Positions 36,414 to 52,200 are shown, counted from the first letter of the stretch. The stretch is DNA of 64,000 bases from Actinomortierella ambigua (GCA_016098155.1 JAAAJB010000075.1:21631-85630); one strand, 5' to 3'. Translations and numbers: made by a program. Notes: generated from the letters alone by a model not told the origin.

Positions 36414-36903
36414 GGAGATGGGTGCACTCGCTGTCTGCGACTAATGTACTATTGTTTTCTTCTGCAGTTCTGTGCAGATAGCAAAATAGCCCCCTGTTGA
36501 ATCTGAGAGGGCGCCTTTGATTTTTTTTCTGTCCATCCATCTTGTCCAGGTGGCCCTGGTGAGAGCCCCGAAAATTCAAGAATAGGATTTAGTCGACAAG
36601 AAAGGGCAAGCGTGTCCTGCCGCTCGCCTTTGCTTTTGCTCTCTCGTTATAATCCTCTGACCCTTCCTACCTTCATTCTTCCTCTTGCCACTCCCCTCTC
36701 TTTTCTCCCTTCAGTCTACCTGGTCATCTTTTTTCTTCTTCCCATTCCCATTCACCCACTCTCATTCCTGCATTCACAACCGCCGCCCACCGTACCTGAC
36801 CTTCCCACCACACGAAACAGTTGATTCCTCCTCCACGAACCACGGTTCTACTCCATCACCGCTCCCTCCATCTTCCACCCCACAATCGACACGCCCGTTC
36901 ATC
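36414..36903. promoter_or_regulatory. Divergent promoter region before the F-box gene
   Basis: Upstream of the F-box-like gene start, with a C/T-rich leader from about 36620. The frame of that gene remains open back to about 36685 without an ATG. No TATA consensus was seen. Confidence 0.45.
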
Positions 36904-38772
36904 ATGATGGCAATGGCAACGCCACCGCCGCGCGAAACTGTTTCGCCAGAGCTGAATAGAATGGTCCACAGCTATGACCCGAGCCCAGACTCTTCGACAG
37001 CCCTGCTTACTGTCCACAGACCCAAGCAAACCAGCTCCTACGACCGAAACGCGCTTGTAGACCCTGTCCAGAGAGATGGTAGTCCAGACGATCCTAGCGC
37101 CATCCCTCTTCATAACACTCGCTACGCCACGGGCGAACTTAATGGTAGGTCGCCAAGAGCTCGCGCTAGCCACGGTCGCCAGACTTCAGAAGCTCTTAGT
37201 TCTGCCGCAAGCCCTGGTGCCAGCACAACTGCCTCGACTTCTAGCGACAGTCGTGTGGGTAGGTCGATGTCTCTTTTCCGTTCCAAGTCCCGTCGCCATA
37301 CTCATTCCAAGGTGGTTACGCAGAGCACTCTTCCTCCAGTGCCACAGCTACCCATTCCGCAACACACGGGCAAGGATACCTCGCGATTCCTCACCCTAGA
37401 CGATGTGATTCTCATCCGCATATGCCGCTACTTTGATATCGATAACCTCCTCAAGTTTGCGCATGTGTCGCAACGCTGTCGTGCTATGACTGCCAGGTCG
37501 CTACAATTGATCCTGCAGCGGACGGTGCTGAAGGCAACGCTGTGTCAGGAGCGAAAGGCCTTATTCTCACTCGAGTTTATCTTTCAGCACATGGACCCTT
37601 CGTCGCTGTGTGCAGTCTTCCGCGCGTCGCAACTCAAGTCTCGACGATACTTTGAAAATTCGGCTCTTGCGCGTCCACAGGTCCAGGCCTTGACTTTGGT
37701 CACACCAGATGGGCTTCACCACCCTTTGTTCACACTGGCAGGATTTCATCCAGAGTCCATGACAGGACGGGACGTGGATCGGGCCGCCACGTTGCTCTCT
37801 CGCCCTTTCCAGCTCGACATCAAGGACAAGGGTTTTTATCGCGTTTCCTCTTCCACGTCGTTTATGATCGATACCCCTTTCTTCCCGGCGCAACCTTTGC
37901 TGGACCGGCTGACACCGTTTGCGCTCGACTCTCACGCGGGGCATGCGCAGCCAGTGTGGGAGATGATTTACAAGGTCGACCGACAACTCCCTAATTACCC
38001 AGCGCGTATGCAGCAGCACCAGGAAAAATTGCAGAGTGCGCGCCTCAATAGCCATGGTGGAAGTGGTACGCTACCAGCGATGCCTTCGTCTCCAACACGC
38101 AGTATCGCCTCCATCCAGTCAAGAACTTCAATCTCTTCAGACGGGCCAGTACCGGCCTCGCCCACAACGCCCAAGAAGCGAAGCCCATTGAGTCGCAAGA
38201 TGGCTGATGCCACAGCACCTTTGTCGTCACCTGGTTCGAATGGATCGGGACCTTTTGTGGCTTCCGGCTTGCCTTCGGTCACCAAGCCCTTCGCCCCCTT
38301 GCCAGACATTCAAACAGGACCCAGCCTGCACGCTGTCGTACCTGCGGTCAAGGATGACGGCGCCAAGCTTGGGCGCCGACCCACGGTCGTCCGACCACCT
38401 CCAGAGGGCTGGGGCCCCTTGCCGCCTGTTGCCCCACCGATGCTTCCCAACCTGTCTCATCAACTTGGTACACGCACCGTTCCTGGAGGAGGAGTAGTAG
38501 GAGGAGGAGGAGGAGCAGCCTCGGTGGTGCCTTTAGCCCATGGAGGCTTGTGTACTTCTTCGGTAACACCATTGTCAGGCTCGCATATGCCATTGGAGCC
38601 GTCATGCTTGGAGCCAGAGTTGGCGGAGGAGACGGAGCGCTTCTTGACGCTACTATTCATTCAATTCCCGATCCAGACACTCTTCCCGCATGTGGCGATG
38701 CATGCGCCCAAGAAGTATACAGGTGGACTTGTTGGCAAGATTGGACGGTCGCTGACGCTCAAGAAGCATTAA
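36904..38772 (+). CDS. F-box-like protein
   Basis: Single exon, 622 residues from the double methionine MMAMATPPPRETV. From about residue 160 it has LTLDDVILIRICRYFDIDNL and LKFAHVSQRCRAMT, an F-box-like helical motif that recruits substrates to SCF ligases through Skp1. A well ordered block follows (residues about 190-370) with SLEFIFQHMDPSSLCAVFRA and QPLLDRLTPFALDSHAGHAQ. The rest is S/P-rich and low complexity (glycine run near 38490), and the C-terminus ends basic: KKYTGGLVGKIGRSLTLKKH. I do not recognise the substrate domain. The F-box fits the pattern but is not decisive. Confidence 0.75.
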   Translation: MMAMATPPPRETVSPELNRMVHSYDPSPDSSTALLTVHRPKQTSSYDRNALVDPVQRDGSPDDPSAIPLHNTRYATGELNGRSPRARASHGRQTSEALSSAASPGASTTASTSSDSRVGRSMSLFRSKSRRHTHSKVVTQSTLPPVPQLPIPQHTGKDTSRFLTLDDVILIRICRYFDIDNLLKFAHVSQRCRAMTARSLQLILQRTVLKATLCQERKALFSLEFIFQHMDPSSLCAVFRASQLKSRRYFENSALARPQVQALTLVTPDGLHHPLFTLAGFHPESMTGRDVDRAATLLSRPFQLDIKDKGFYRVSSSTSFMIDTPFFPAQPLLDRLTPFALDSHAGHAQPVWEMIYKVDRQLPNYPARMQQHQEKLQSARLNSHGGSGTLPAMPSSPTRSIASIQSRTSISSDGPVPASPTTPKKRSPLSRKMADATAPLSSPGSNGSGPFVASGLPSVTKPFAPLPDIQTGPSLHAVVPAVKDDGAKLGRRPTVVRPPPEGWGPLPPVAPPMLPNLSHQLGTRTVPGGGVVGGGGGAASVVPLAHGGLCTSSVTPLSGSHMPLEPSCLEPELAEETERFLTLLFIQFPIQTLFPHVAMHAPKKYTGGLVGKIGRSLTLKKH

Positions 38773-39181
38773 GGCTTTGACAATGCTATCACACACACAA
38801 AAAAAGACGTAGGCTTGTTTTTTGATGCAATGTAATGGATTTTCCTTGCACCTTCGATATCCGTTGAACCCCACCAACTTGTAATCTCGATCAAAACATA
38901 GCTCATTGGTGGAACTACCAAATAGGAGAAGCTTGAACAATAAAAGGCTTTATAAACATAACTATTTCTATATTGCGAAATGCCCTGGGTATTTCCTTCG
39001 AACGAAATATAACGGGTGGTCTCTGTCGTGAAAAGATGTGCTCAAGTGATGGACAGCATTGGTCCTGATGAGACCATAATCAGAATAGAGGTGATGGAGG
39101 TAACAGGAAACCCTTCACATAGGACATAAGCTAGTAGGAATGTATGGTGGATGAACCACGTTCCCAAGTCTGCGTGCCCCC

Positions 39182-40262
39182 TCACCCGACCTTCTGAGAC
39201 CGTGCCGATAGAATATCATGCAACTGCCTCGGGACCTTGAAGGTGGACTCATGGAAATATTTGCCAATCATCCAATCTCCCATAGACGCCAACACGTATG
39301 CCAGATAATGTTCTGAGGAGTGACATTGACACGGCGTTCTTTGTTGTTTCGTCGAGTTGTCGAATCGATTCCTATGACCTTGCCAGTGATAATGTACGTT
39401 CCTGGTACTGCATTCGCCAGCACACGGGTGCCACTCTAGGCGTTTTTCATCCACCAATCTTCTGAAATAATCAATTCCAACACGAAAGGTGAAGGGTAAA
39501 CAGGCTGTCCCGAGATGGCATTAGAGCATCTCAGTCACTGCAGTAGGCAAAGTGAAGTCCCAAGGCGTGAAAGGTAGGGCATAGAAATTTGTACAACGCC
39601 GTGCAGAACTAACAAACTTGCAGAGAATGAAGCACATGCTAGCTCGCCACGCAGCAGTATACAATGGCACTCTCCAGATCGCGCGGTCAGCTTTCCGACA
39701 CGCTGACAATATCCTGCTCTCGGGTGATGTCTTTCAAGGTCTCAAGGTACGCTGCGGCTTCTGTTGAATAGGTTGCAAAGGGAGGGGGGGGGAGAAAACG
39801 GATTCGGTATACCCATTCTGGAGGTCGATCATGTATTTGTGAATAGGACTAAATGCATGAAAAGTAACATTGAATACAACACGCATTTCCTCTGACAAAC
39901 ATGTCACTGGTAGTAAAATCACTTACTGATCAACAGTTATGGCCCAGCCTGAAGAAGGACGCCTCCACTACAGTTCCCGATTTTCGACGCCACTTTGGGC
40001 CGACGGTGGAATAGCGTCGTTGGAGTGAGCCCCGAGCTGTCTCAGTGAACTATCCGACGAAGACCGAAATTAACTTGTTCAGCGATAGAGCCCTGTCTAC
40101 ACCGGTAGTTGCCTTAAACTTGAGTAGACTCTCGCTGGGGCCCATCGCTTGAGCCGGGTAACTGACCTAGCTAATACCTACGACCAGCGGGTTGCCTGGT
40201 GAGTCAAGTGGGGTGGAGGTTAGGGAAAACAGTTTTTCGAAAGTGCTTTGGCCTTTTATAAT
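39182..40262 (-). pseudogene. Decayed or unresolved split gene
   Basis: Minus-strand fragments look coding but cannot be joined without a frameshift or stop. In order: a TATAAAAGG box (complement of 40250-40262); an ATG frame MGPSESLLKFKATTGVDRAL interrupted by TAG after about 31 codons; WAITVD joined by a GT-AG intron to HPIHKYMIDLQNG; EAAAYLETLKDITREQD; FYALPFTPWDFTLPTA; then VLANAVPGTYIITGKVIGID with RRNNKERRVNVTPQ in one frame, followed immediately in another frame by HYLAYVLASMGDWMIGKYFH and ESTFKVPRQLHDILSARSQK. The frame change in mid-sequence, with no room for an intron, argues for decay. Family not recognised. The plus strand also has a plausible exon (about 39623-39745), so strand is not certain. 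Confidence 0.3.
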
Positions 40263-40593
40263 CGGCGCAAGCACCTGGCCCTCTGTATTTCATCACCAAG
40301 AGGTGATATTGGTAGTGAGCTTGATATGTTACCTTCAGTCAGATCCATGATGGAAGAAGTTACAAGCTCGAAAGTCGATATGCGTGATAGGCTCAGGCTC
40401 CCTTTCAACAGGAGAACTCGGAACTCATCTCGACATCGACCCACATCACTCGTGGGCTGTTGAATATTTCTGAAATTGGCATCTCGGCCGACAAATGCCA
40501 TATAGCAGCTATACAGCTTTTCAAAGCTGGCGTGGCTATGTGTGTCGGTGGCGGCGAATTCCTTGAACGAAATATGTCCAACGAAAAAAAAAA

Positions 40594-40899
40594 GTTCCCC
40601 ACTCTGCTCCATACTTGAGAGGCATCAGATACGCGACAGTGAACATAACCAGTTGCAGAGAAACTCCTGGCAGAGGCTGAAAGTCCGCACCCGTATTGGT
40701 GAACAGCCTGTATGGCTGCTGACCCCACCCTCAAAAGCACGAAAGGAACAAAAGAAAGAAAAAAAGAAAAAAACCGTTCCCCCGCTCTGCTTCATACTTG
40801 CTTGAGAGGCATCAGATACGCGACAATGAACATAGCCAGTTGCAGAGAAACAGCTAACACAGCTACTGACCCTACCCTCACAAGCACGAAAGGAACAAA
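40594..40899 (+). repeat. Imperfect direct repeat, two copies
   Basis: Copy A 40594-40752 and copy B 40776-40899. Both share, in order, GTTCCCC, CTCTGC, GGCATCAGATACGCGACA, GAACATA, CCAGTTGCAGAGAAAC and AGCACGAAAGGAACAAA, with small differences. Copy B lacks about 35 bases of the middle part. The A-rich stretch between them suggests a local duplication or an element with an A tail. Confidence 0.85.
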
Positions 40900-41213
40900 G
40901 AAAAATAGTCTCTCCACTTTGCCACGATTGTGGAGGTGTGAAGCGCGTCCAACTGACTACCATCATTTCAAGTAATAACAAACATCGTAGGAGAGGACGA
41001 GTAAGCACTATATGAAAGAGAACTTAGTACCTTCAAGCACCTAACTAAGCACGTAACTCGATGACATTATGACAGACGGAGGAGAATGGAGCCTGAACAG
41101 CATCATTAGAATTTCTCAACAGAAGTTTAGTGGCAATCGGTGGAACGCGGTCACTAAGCAGCCGGGGTGAGTTGTTGTGCAGCTTCTTTCACCCTCATGC
41201 ACCTTTTTGCACC

Positions 41214-44242
<3,029 letters not shown>

Positions 44243-45798
44243 TAGAATAACGGCCTCACTCTGTTTCGCAAAACCATTAAATATTTCGCAACTCTTTCTT
44301 CACGAAGCAATGCTACATAATGCTTTCCCCTCGATCGGCCCTGTAAAACCTGAGTGAACGACTGCATGGTGAGGGACGGGGCGAAGAATGAAGTTACCCA
44401 TGAACGAACAAAGACCTCTGGCGATCATGCTTGTTATCTCCACGTTTATTGCAAGTTCGATGTCTTGTTAAACATCGATTCAGAAGACCCAAAGAGTTGC
44501 TGCACATGATGCACAAGTACATAGCCAGGATCTTGGTCTGCTTCACGAGAAATGTCGTTCCGATCACGATTGATTGTTGGAACCAATTTCTAATCAATGC
44601 ACTACCCCACTCGCCATGCACTTCATCACCGACAAAACCTTCAGATATCCATCCTCGCACAGCATCAGAAAGAACGAGACATCTATTGTTGTCAAGCACG
44701 CAGTTGCATAGTCATCATTTTTTATCGACAGCAAAAAGGAGCATCTATCCAAATCTACAAGGACATGGACATGTGCTCTCAGGCCCACTACCGGGAGTAT
44801 TGAGGCAAAGGCAGTGTCCATGTCGTGTCCGGCTCGGTGTCCCTTACTCGATGCCCGTCGATCCTCTACCTTTTTTCGACCTTGTAAGATAAAAAAAAAA
44901 AAAAAAAAAGACTAAGCAGAAAACCAACCACCGGGGAGGTGTAAGCCAGTAGTAGTGGATCCCTCACAACACATTACACTTTCCAACTCGGGAGGAAAGA
45001 GCGACCTTATAAGCAGTGCAGGCGCGTGATGGGGAGAAAAGAGAGCAGAAGTAAGGCCCATTGCTTACCGATGGACCTAGAGTCAAAATCACAACACGAG
45101 GCATTCCAGTATCGTTCCATTCTACCACTACCACTACTACAATTTACCTTATTTACCTTGCTTCACCGTGGATAGCCTACCTGCATGGCATCCCTTGCTT
45201 GGTGGCTACCTTTATTTTTTGTCCGTGGTTCACAGTTGACGGAAAAAGAAAAATATTTCAGAAAGAAAATAAAAGTCATGGTGGTGTATTTGCCGATTAT
45301 TAGCGACAACACCGAGGAGACAAGAGATAGCGGGGGAAGGGTGGAGGGCACAAAGTAAGTGGGATGTTTCGCTGGTGGGTCCCATGCTTTGGTGTCTAGA
45401 CTAGACTAACTTGTACGGAAGAAACTTTGGAGACTAGCAGAATGTATTTTTACATGCAGAAAAAAAAAACTCCTCCTACACAATAGAAAAAGTCCCTTGT
45501 TTGCATTGCTATATGGTTTTGGGAGTTTGCAGGGTCTGTTGTAGCAGCCGGACGAACGGGATTTTTGAATATCCTATATCTTTGTACACCCGCTGCTGCT
45601 ACTCAGCAAATGCACCCCAAGACGCTGACTAACCTGTTGGATTTTTTTTTTTTTTTGTTTCATTCCCCAAATACATCAGCAGCAGAAAGCAAGCGCAGTT
45701 TAAACTCAATAGAGCATATTGTACACGTTTATTGATGGTGTTTGCGGGTTGGTAGTTGAATGAAAATGCAAGAGATATGAAAAGGGGGAGGGAAGGAC

Positions 45799-45830
<32 letters not shown>

Positions 45831-45949
45831 GGAAAGAGAAAATGGTATGGATGATACTATTAAGTACAACGGCAGCGAAAGCCAGATGAAGCCTTGAAAA
45901 AAAAGCTTCAATTGGTAGCCGCAATGTGGAAAAAAATGGAAAGACCAAC
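44243..45949. other. Convergent intergenic region
   Basis: Between the E2 and ENA-type ATPase stop codons, 1.7 kb. Open frames exist on both strands at 44394-44892 (minus-strand frames at 44394-44699 and 44594-44821 look fairly protein-like), but they overlap each other and none shows a known motif. Poly(A) runs lie near 44888-44909 and 45459-45469, and a GA tract near 45798-45830. Confidence 0.45.
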
Positions 45950-48900
45950 TTATTTCTCGTCCTTGTTAGGGACGGTGGTGCGGACATTGTTGCGGACTGT
46001 GCCCAAGGCCGAGTCGTTGGTCATGTAGGTACGCATGCGGTCCATCTCGAGCTCAGCGTTGGCACGGACGACGAGGGGCTTCATGGTCTTGCGCTTGATG
46101 AACTTGTAGAGCTCAGCAAATCCGATGAAGAGGAAGGTGGCCAGGATGACAAAGCCCCACTCGTAGGTGATGCTGGTGTGCTTGAAGACGGTCTGGTTGA
46201 CGACGGGGATATAAATGACAGGGAAGACCAGAATCACACCAACAACGAGCGAGATCCACAGCATGCGGTTTTCAAACAGGGAACGGATCGCCTTGCGAGT
46301 CCAGCCAGAGCTGCGGAGAGCGCGGCAGTTCTGAGCGTGCACCAGAATCAAGAAAGTCAGAGTCGCATACGAAGTGGCGCGGGCCTTGAAGATAGGCGTG
46401 CAGCCCTCGCTAAAGTTGGCGTTGCATCCGCCAGCGAGGACCTTGTCAGCGTGGAAACCAAAGAGAATGATCGAGTAGTTGGCGAACGACAGAATACCCA
46501 TGGCCAGACCGTAGATGAACGTATCCATGATGACCTCGAACGAGAACAGACCCTGCTTGGCGGAGCGAGGGGGCTCTTGCATGTTGGACTCCGATGGGGG
46601 CTCGAGACCGAGACCCATGGCAGGTGGCGACGAGGTAATCATGTTCAGGAACAGAATCTCAACAGGCGACATGGGGAAGATGGCGTTACCGTCGGAATCT
46701 TCAAAAGCAAGACCGATGATGAGCACAACAATCTCGGCCACATTGGCCGACATCAGGTGCTGGACAAACTTTTGAATGTTGGCAAACATACGACGACCCT
46801 CAGCGACAGCCTCGACAATCGTGGCAAAGTTGTCGTCGGTCAACACAATATCCGAGGCCTGCTTGGCGACATCCGAACCAGACTGACCCATGGCAATACC
46901 GACGTTGGCAGCCTTGAGCGAAGGGGAATCGTTGACACCATCGCCAGTCATGGCGCAGAACAGGTTACGGCGGTGGAGAGCAGCAATCATCTTGACCTTG
47001 GTGTTGGGCGAGCAGCGGGCAACAACGCGGGGAAGCTCCTGCAGCTTGTCAACCTCCTCATCGGTCATGGCATCAAACTCAGAGGCAGTCATTACAAGAG
47101 GGTTGCCCTTGACAACGATATCCTCAGGAATAATGGAAACCTCCTTGGCAATGGCAGCAGCGGTCGAAGGGTGGTCACCCGTCAACATGTGGACACGGAT
47201 ACCGGCGTTGTAGCAGCGCAGCACAGCAGGGCGGGACTCGGCACGAGGGGGGTCGTAAATACCGACCAGACCCAGGAAAACCATGTTCGACTCAACCTCA
47301 TCACGGTCGAGGCCGTGGATCAGATCAACACCAGCAGGGCAATCAAACTTGCGGTAGGCCAGGGTCAGGACACGCAGACCCTTCTCGGCAAGGGCGCTCA
47401 TCTTCTCGTTGATCATATCCTCAAAGGTCTCACGCTCGGTACCCTTCTCGCCAACCAGGGAACGCTCAACGTCACCATCGCGCCAGAACTGGCAGCAAGG
47501 CAGGACACGCTCGGTAGCACCCTTCATGAAGATGAAGTGATCGCCGGAGCTAGACTCGTTAGGGAGACCCTGGTACAGAACAGACATACGCTTGACAGTC
47601 GAATCGAAGGGGAACTCGGCCACCAGCTTAAAACCTTGCTCGATGAGATCGGGCTTGGCCAGACCGGCCTTGTACGCAAGAACCTGGAGGGCAATCTCAG
47701 TAGGGTCACCAATAGCAGACCACTCACCGTGCTCCTCAGGATGGAGCGTGCGACGGAGTTCGGCCATGTTGCACAGAGAGGCAGCCTGCAAAGCACGCAG
47801 GAAGTGGTCACTGCCAGAACCAGTAGGAACCTTCTTCTCGACCTCAGCAAACTCAGAGGAACCCTTGATGGTCTCACCCTGGCGGAAAATCTCACCCTCA
47901 GGAACAAAGCCAGTGCCGCTCACGCGGTAGAAACCATCGCTGGGAAGCCACATGCGGACAGCAACCATCTTCGATTGGGTCAAGGTACCAGTCTGTTGTT
48001 GCAAAAAGAAAAAGTCCATGGGTCAGTCATTAAGCTATTTTTCTGTGTGTGTCAAGGAATGGGGTCGGGTGTCCATATGTTATGTTGCCTCTCTTTCTTT
48101 CGTTCGTTCATTACCTTATCAGAGCAAATGTTGGTCACAGCACCCAAACTCTCTAGAGATGAGAGGCGACGAACCAGGGCCTTCACTTCAGCCATACGAC
48201 GGACACCAAAGGCCATGGTCAGGGTAACGACGGCAACGAGACCCTCGGGAATGATGGCAATGGCAACGGAGATAGAGTAGATGGCGGCTTCGTTCGAGTA
48301 GACAAAGTTGTGGACACCAAAGACGACGATAACGAGGACAATAGCGGCAGCAAAGACAAAGTAGGCCATGCGGTTGAGGCGGCGCTGGAGAGGGGTGGTC
48401 TCGTTGGCGTCGACCGACATGAGGGTGGTGGCGATCTTACCGATCTGGGTGTCCATACCGGTCGAGGTGACAATACCCTTGGCACGACCCTTGACAACGG
48501 TGGTGGAAGAGTAAACCATGTTGAGGCGATCACCAAGAGGCTGCTCTGCGGTCTCGATCTGATCCAAGTTCTTTTGAACAGGGAGCGACTCACCGGTGAG
48601 CAGGGCCTCGTCAGTCTCCAGGTTGAAGACTTCAAAGAGACGGCAATCAGCACCAATAACGTCACCATCCTCAAAGATCATGATATCACCGGGGACGGCC
48701 TGGTTGTTGGGGATCGTAGTACGAGTTTCATCACGGATAACCTTGGAAGTGGGCGACGACATGTTTCGCAGAGCCTCCATGGTCTGCTCAGCGTTGAACT
48801 CTTGCCAGAAGCCGATGGCGGCGTTCATGACAATGACAAAGAGAATGACACCACCTTCGGCCCAATCCTTGGTGGCGAAGGCCAGAGCCTAAAATGTTAT

Positions 48901-49248
48901 TGGAGAATTGCTTTGTTTTTGTCAGTGGGAACCGTCGAAATTCTAGAAGTCTCTGATCTGAGCTCCGATGATATTGGCCATTGGGCACAAACCCTCATAA
49001 TTTCAACCTACCGTGGCGATCAAAAGAACAACGACCAGTGCGTTGGCCACTTGGCGCCAGAGCACCTTGTACCACTTGACACCGCCATCACCCTTCAGCT
49101 CGTTAAGGCCATACTGCTTGAGGCGTTCCGAGGCTTCCGCAGAGGACAGACCCTCGAGGGTGTTGGTCTTGTAGTGGTCAGCGACCTGATCGACCGTGAA
49201 TGTGTGGAAGGGAGTCTCGGGCTCGACGTTGACGACTTTCTTGCCCAT
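45950..49248 (-). CDS. ENA-type P-type ATPase (alkali cation exporter, class IID-like)
   Basis: Plasma or endo-membrane pump exporting Na+ (or K+) with ATP. Exons in reading order: 49248-49012, 48888-48115, 47992-45950, all phase 0, 1017 residues. Motifs: LLTGESLPVQKNL (actuator TGES), ICSDK then TGTLTQSKM joined across intron 2 (phosphorylated Asp near residue 336), KGATERVLPCC (nucleotide domain), MLTGDHPSTA, and MTGDGVNDSPSLKAANVGIA. The DSPSL variant instead of DAPAL is typical of ENA pumps, as is MITSSPPAMGLGLEP in the M6 region. The M4 motif is IIPEGLVAVVTLTMA, while I recall PSSL in yeast ENA1. C-terminus without a clear retention signal. ENA identity is probable; transported ion is inference. 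Confidence 0.88.
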
Positions 49249-52200
49249 AGTATGTGTACCCGGAAGTGCAAGAGTTTAATGTGTGTGGTTGTGGTTGTTG
49301 CTGTTGTTGTTATGCAAGAAAATTAAAGAGTGGCAGATAGGGGATGTGGATAGTGATTGTGCCAAACAAAAAAGTGTAAGGGATAGAGGGCAACAATCAC
49401 TTGTGGGAAGTGGAGGAAGAGGATGGAGTGGAGAGTAGAGGAGGGGGAGGTGCACAAAGTACAGGTAAAGAAAGAGAAAACAAAAAAAAAGAGAAAGAAG
49501 GCGGGATGGGGGGGTCTATTTAAGTATTAAGCTGGTGATGGTTGGTGGAGGAGGAGGAGCGAGCGGAGACTAGGGGCCCACAATGAATGAGTGCGATGCT
49601 CCCCTTTCATTCATTCATGTTGCAACATTCATCGAAATGTAAGACCTTTTGTAAAGTACTGTACGTATTTTTTAATTCTTTCCAAAGCAGTTTATTTTAC
49701 TTTGGATATCTTTTTATTCTATTCCCCACTCAATTGGTGTTACTTTATTCTGTAAGAACAAACTTTTTCCCACTCAAACACACTTTGTGTATTCGGGAGC
49801 TGCTACCTTTTCCCGTCCCAACGCTGCTTCCTTCTCCTCCCCTCTCTCTCTCCTCTCTGCCTCTCTCTTTCTCCGTCGGACTCCACCCTCGAAATATAAT
49901 CTCGCCATCCTTCCGCTACTCCGGCATCCATCATCTCTCCCGCGTCCATCTCACCATAGCTTATATTATTATTAGTAGCCTTCGACGGAGATTAGTGAGT
50001 CCTTGAGGCAAGTTCCCTCGGTAACACCCTTTCCTCCATCACTTTTCAAAAAGTGAAAGTGTACCTTGGATGTTCCCCAATCTATCTCCATCGCATCCAC
50101 TCTCAGCTACCCCTCTATCTGTCGAGTTGTACATCACGCAAATTGGTCTACCGCAACACTCCCTTACCCTCTCTGGCTATGCATCTCGCCCTCAATCCTA
50201 TGAACCAACCCCCCCTTTTCGCGGGCGCACCAGTCAAGACATGTTCTGCACCCAAGGTCGTGTGGAATTTATCTTCGAGTCGCAATAGCGTGTTTAAGCC
50301 AAGAATAAGAGGGTGATGATGTCTGCCTCCCTTTGCGCATCCAACTAGGAAGAGAAGGCTGGTTTTCGAACTACATCAAGTATGTGTCACTATTGTATAT
50401 GTATGTTGTGTGGCAAGGGTGTGATGCGCGAGAGACTCGGTGTTTGAGTGCCTGGACCACACCCATGTGCTTTGAGACCACCCTCATCTACATATTCTTC
50501 ACATTGCATGGAAGGAAGGACATTTGCAAGGCTCAGAGCCATCTTTGTACCTTCTACCCCCAAGTACTCTACAGATCTTGAAAAAAAAAAATAGGCTGCT
50601 TAAGGGAATAGTGGAGAACAGATGGGCGGTATGGGCTCCAAGACGCTGTGTGTGCCCATGTGGGAAGACGACGCACGGGGGTGGTAGCACCTGTAATGCC
50701 TCTGGTTGGTTGCTAGACTACCATTAATGATTCCTGTAATCAGGGCTTGGTGTCAAGTAGTACTACGTACTTGACTTCAGGAACCCGGAATAAAGATCCC
50801 GCATCATACAAGATTTAATGCTGTGGTTGCGATGGGGGTCGGAAGTGAGAAGAGAAGAGGGAAGGGGGAGATATCGGCTGTACCCGAGCAAAACAAAAAA
50901 AAAAACAGAAAAAGAGAGAGAGCACTTGTGTATGTGGTACCCTTGAAAGGCATACAGAAGAGAGGGGGGAGGGAAAGAGAAGGGGGATGTGTCTTGCGGA
51001 ACAGCAAGTGGTGGTATCCATCTGCCTTCAAACTTCCAAAGAAAGAAATGAAATGGGCCAACAATAAGCCAAAAAGTCGGTAACGAGTAAAACGAGTTCG
51101 TTGAGTTTAGGTTATAGTACGGACATTGAATTGAAACTGAGCCCTCCTTGGAAATTTCTGTTATGTGCAACCTCCGTCCTTTGTTTTTAAACACACACTG
51201 CGGAAGCTTTGCGAACCTCGCCCTCTCTCCCTCTCCCCCCTCTATCTCTCTTTTCTCCTTCGTCACATACTCTAGTGGCCACCGGCGTACTATGTAGTTC
51301 ATGTAGAGGGCTCTGCCGTCTACTCCTCAGAACGACCTGTTCTCTCTGTTGAAAAGGGCAGCACCACATCCAGGATGATCACTAGCACATAAACTGGCCC
51401 CTCTCCAGCAGCTATTAGTAGACTAGTACCGTACTGGTTTTCTAGAATCTAGTCTAGAAAGAAAAGGGGTCCACAGAAACTGGAGATCTCTCCCCTCAGT
51501 TGCTAGCGTCTCCGATCATTTGTCTTGGGCGCCGACTACGTAAGTAGGACCCCCCATTCGTGAGTCCCTTCCTTCAACTGAAACATTATTGTCGTCACTA
51601 AAATAAGAGGGCGGCGGGGACCAGACACAGACACAACTTGACCAGTTCCATGTTCCACGTGTCTCCCATTCGTCACAGTTTCGTCCTGGACCCCGCACAC
51701 TCCGCCGCCTCGAATAAAAGACAAAGACATCTCTAGCTTCCAACATCCTGATCTGTCATCGTCAAGACTTGCTTCCAAGTGTTCCCATGAGCTTAAACAC
51801 CCGCTGCCCTTCGCTTCTTTGATCCACCTGGACACAATTCTCTGTGTGTGAGAGAGAGCGGGGGAGAGCGGCAAGAAAGGGCGTCAGCGGGTAGAGAGTA
51901 AGTTCCCCCTGGTAAATGAAGAAAGCAGTACAACCTCCGTACCTGCAAGGTGGCACTGGATGATGCACTTCTACAATTGAACTCAATCGGCTATGCAGCA
52001 ACTTTTTGGAGAGTTTTCCAGACTATCCGGGCTGCTGCCCTTTTTGGTGTTTACCAACCCTCGGTCCGATACTTGCAAGATTTCTTGTCTTCCCCTCATT
52101 TCATTTGCCAGTCCACTGGTCTGAGCGGCCTGCCTGTGACTGATGTCACGCTTGTGACCCACCAATGGTGTGAATGATACTTGCTTCTTTCAGGGACTGG

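Larger units (their letters stand above)
38773..41213. other. Gene-poor region with decayed coding traces
   Basis: This 2.4-kb stretch has no intact gene. Protein-like fragments lie on the minus strand at about 39180-40250 and 40256-40612, and an imperfect direct repeat at 40594-40899. The base composition of 39960-40220 is more even and less repetitive than usual intergenic DNA here. Confidence 0.5.

Noticed and set aside
45926..48280. A 784-codon open frame on the plus strand
   Set aside because: It lies antisense to the ENA-type ATPase, which has all P-type motifs. The long frame is a shadow of codon bias in the real gene.
50763..51302. A 179-codon minus-strand frame
   Set aside because: Composition follows C/T-rich repeats and there is no motif or splice context.
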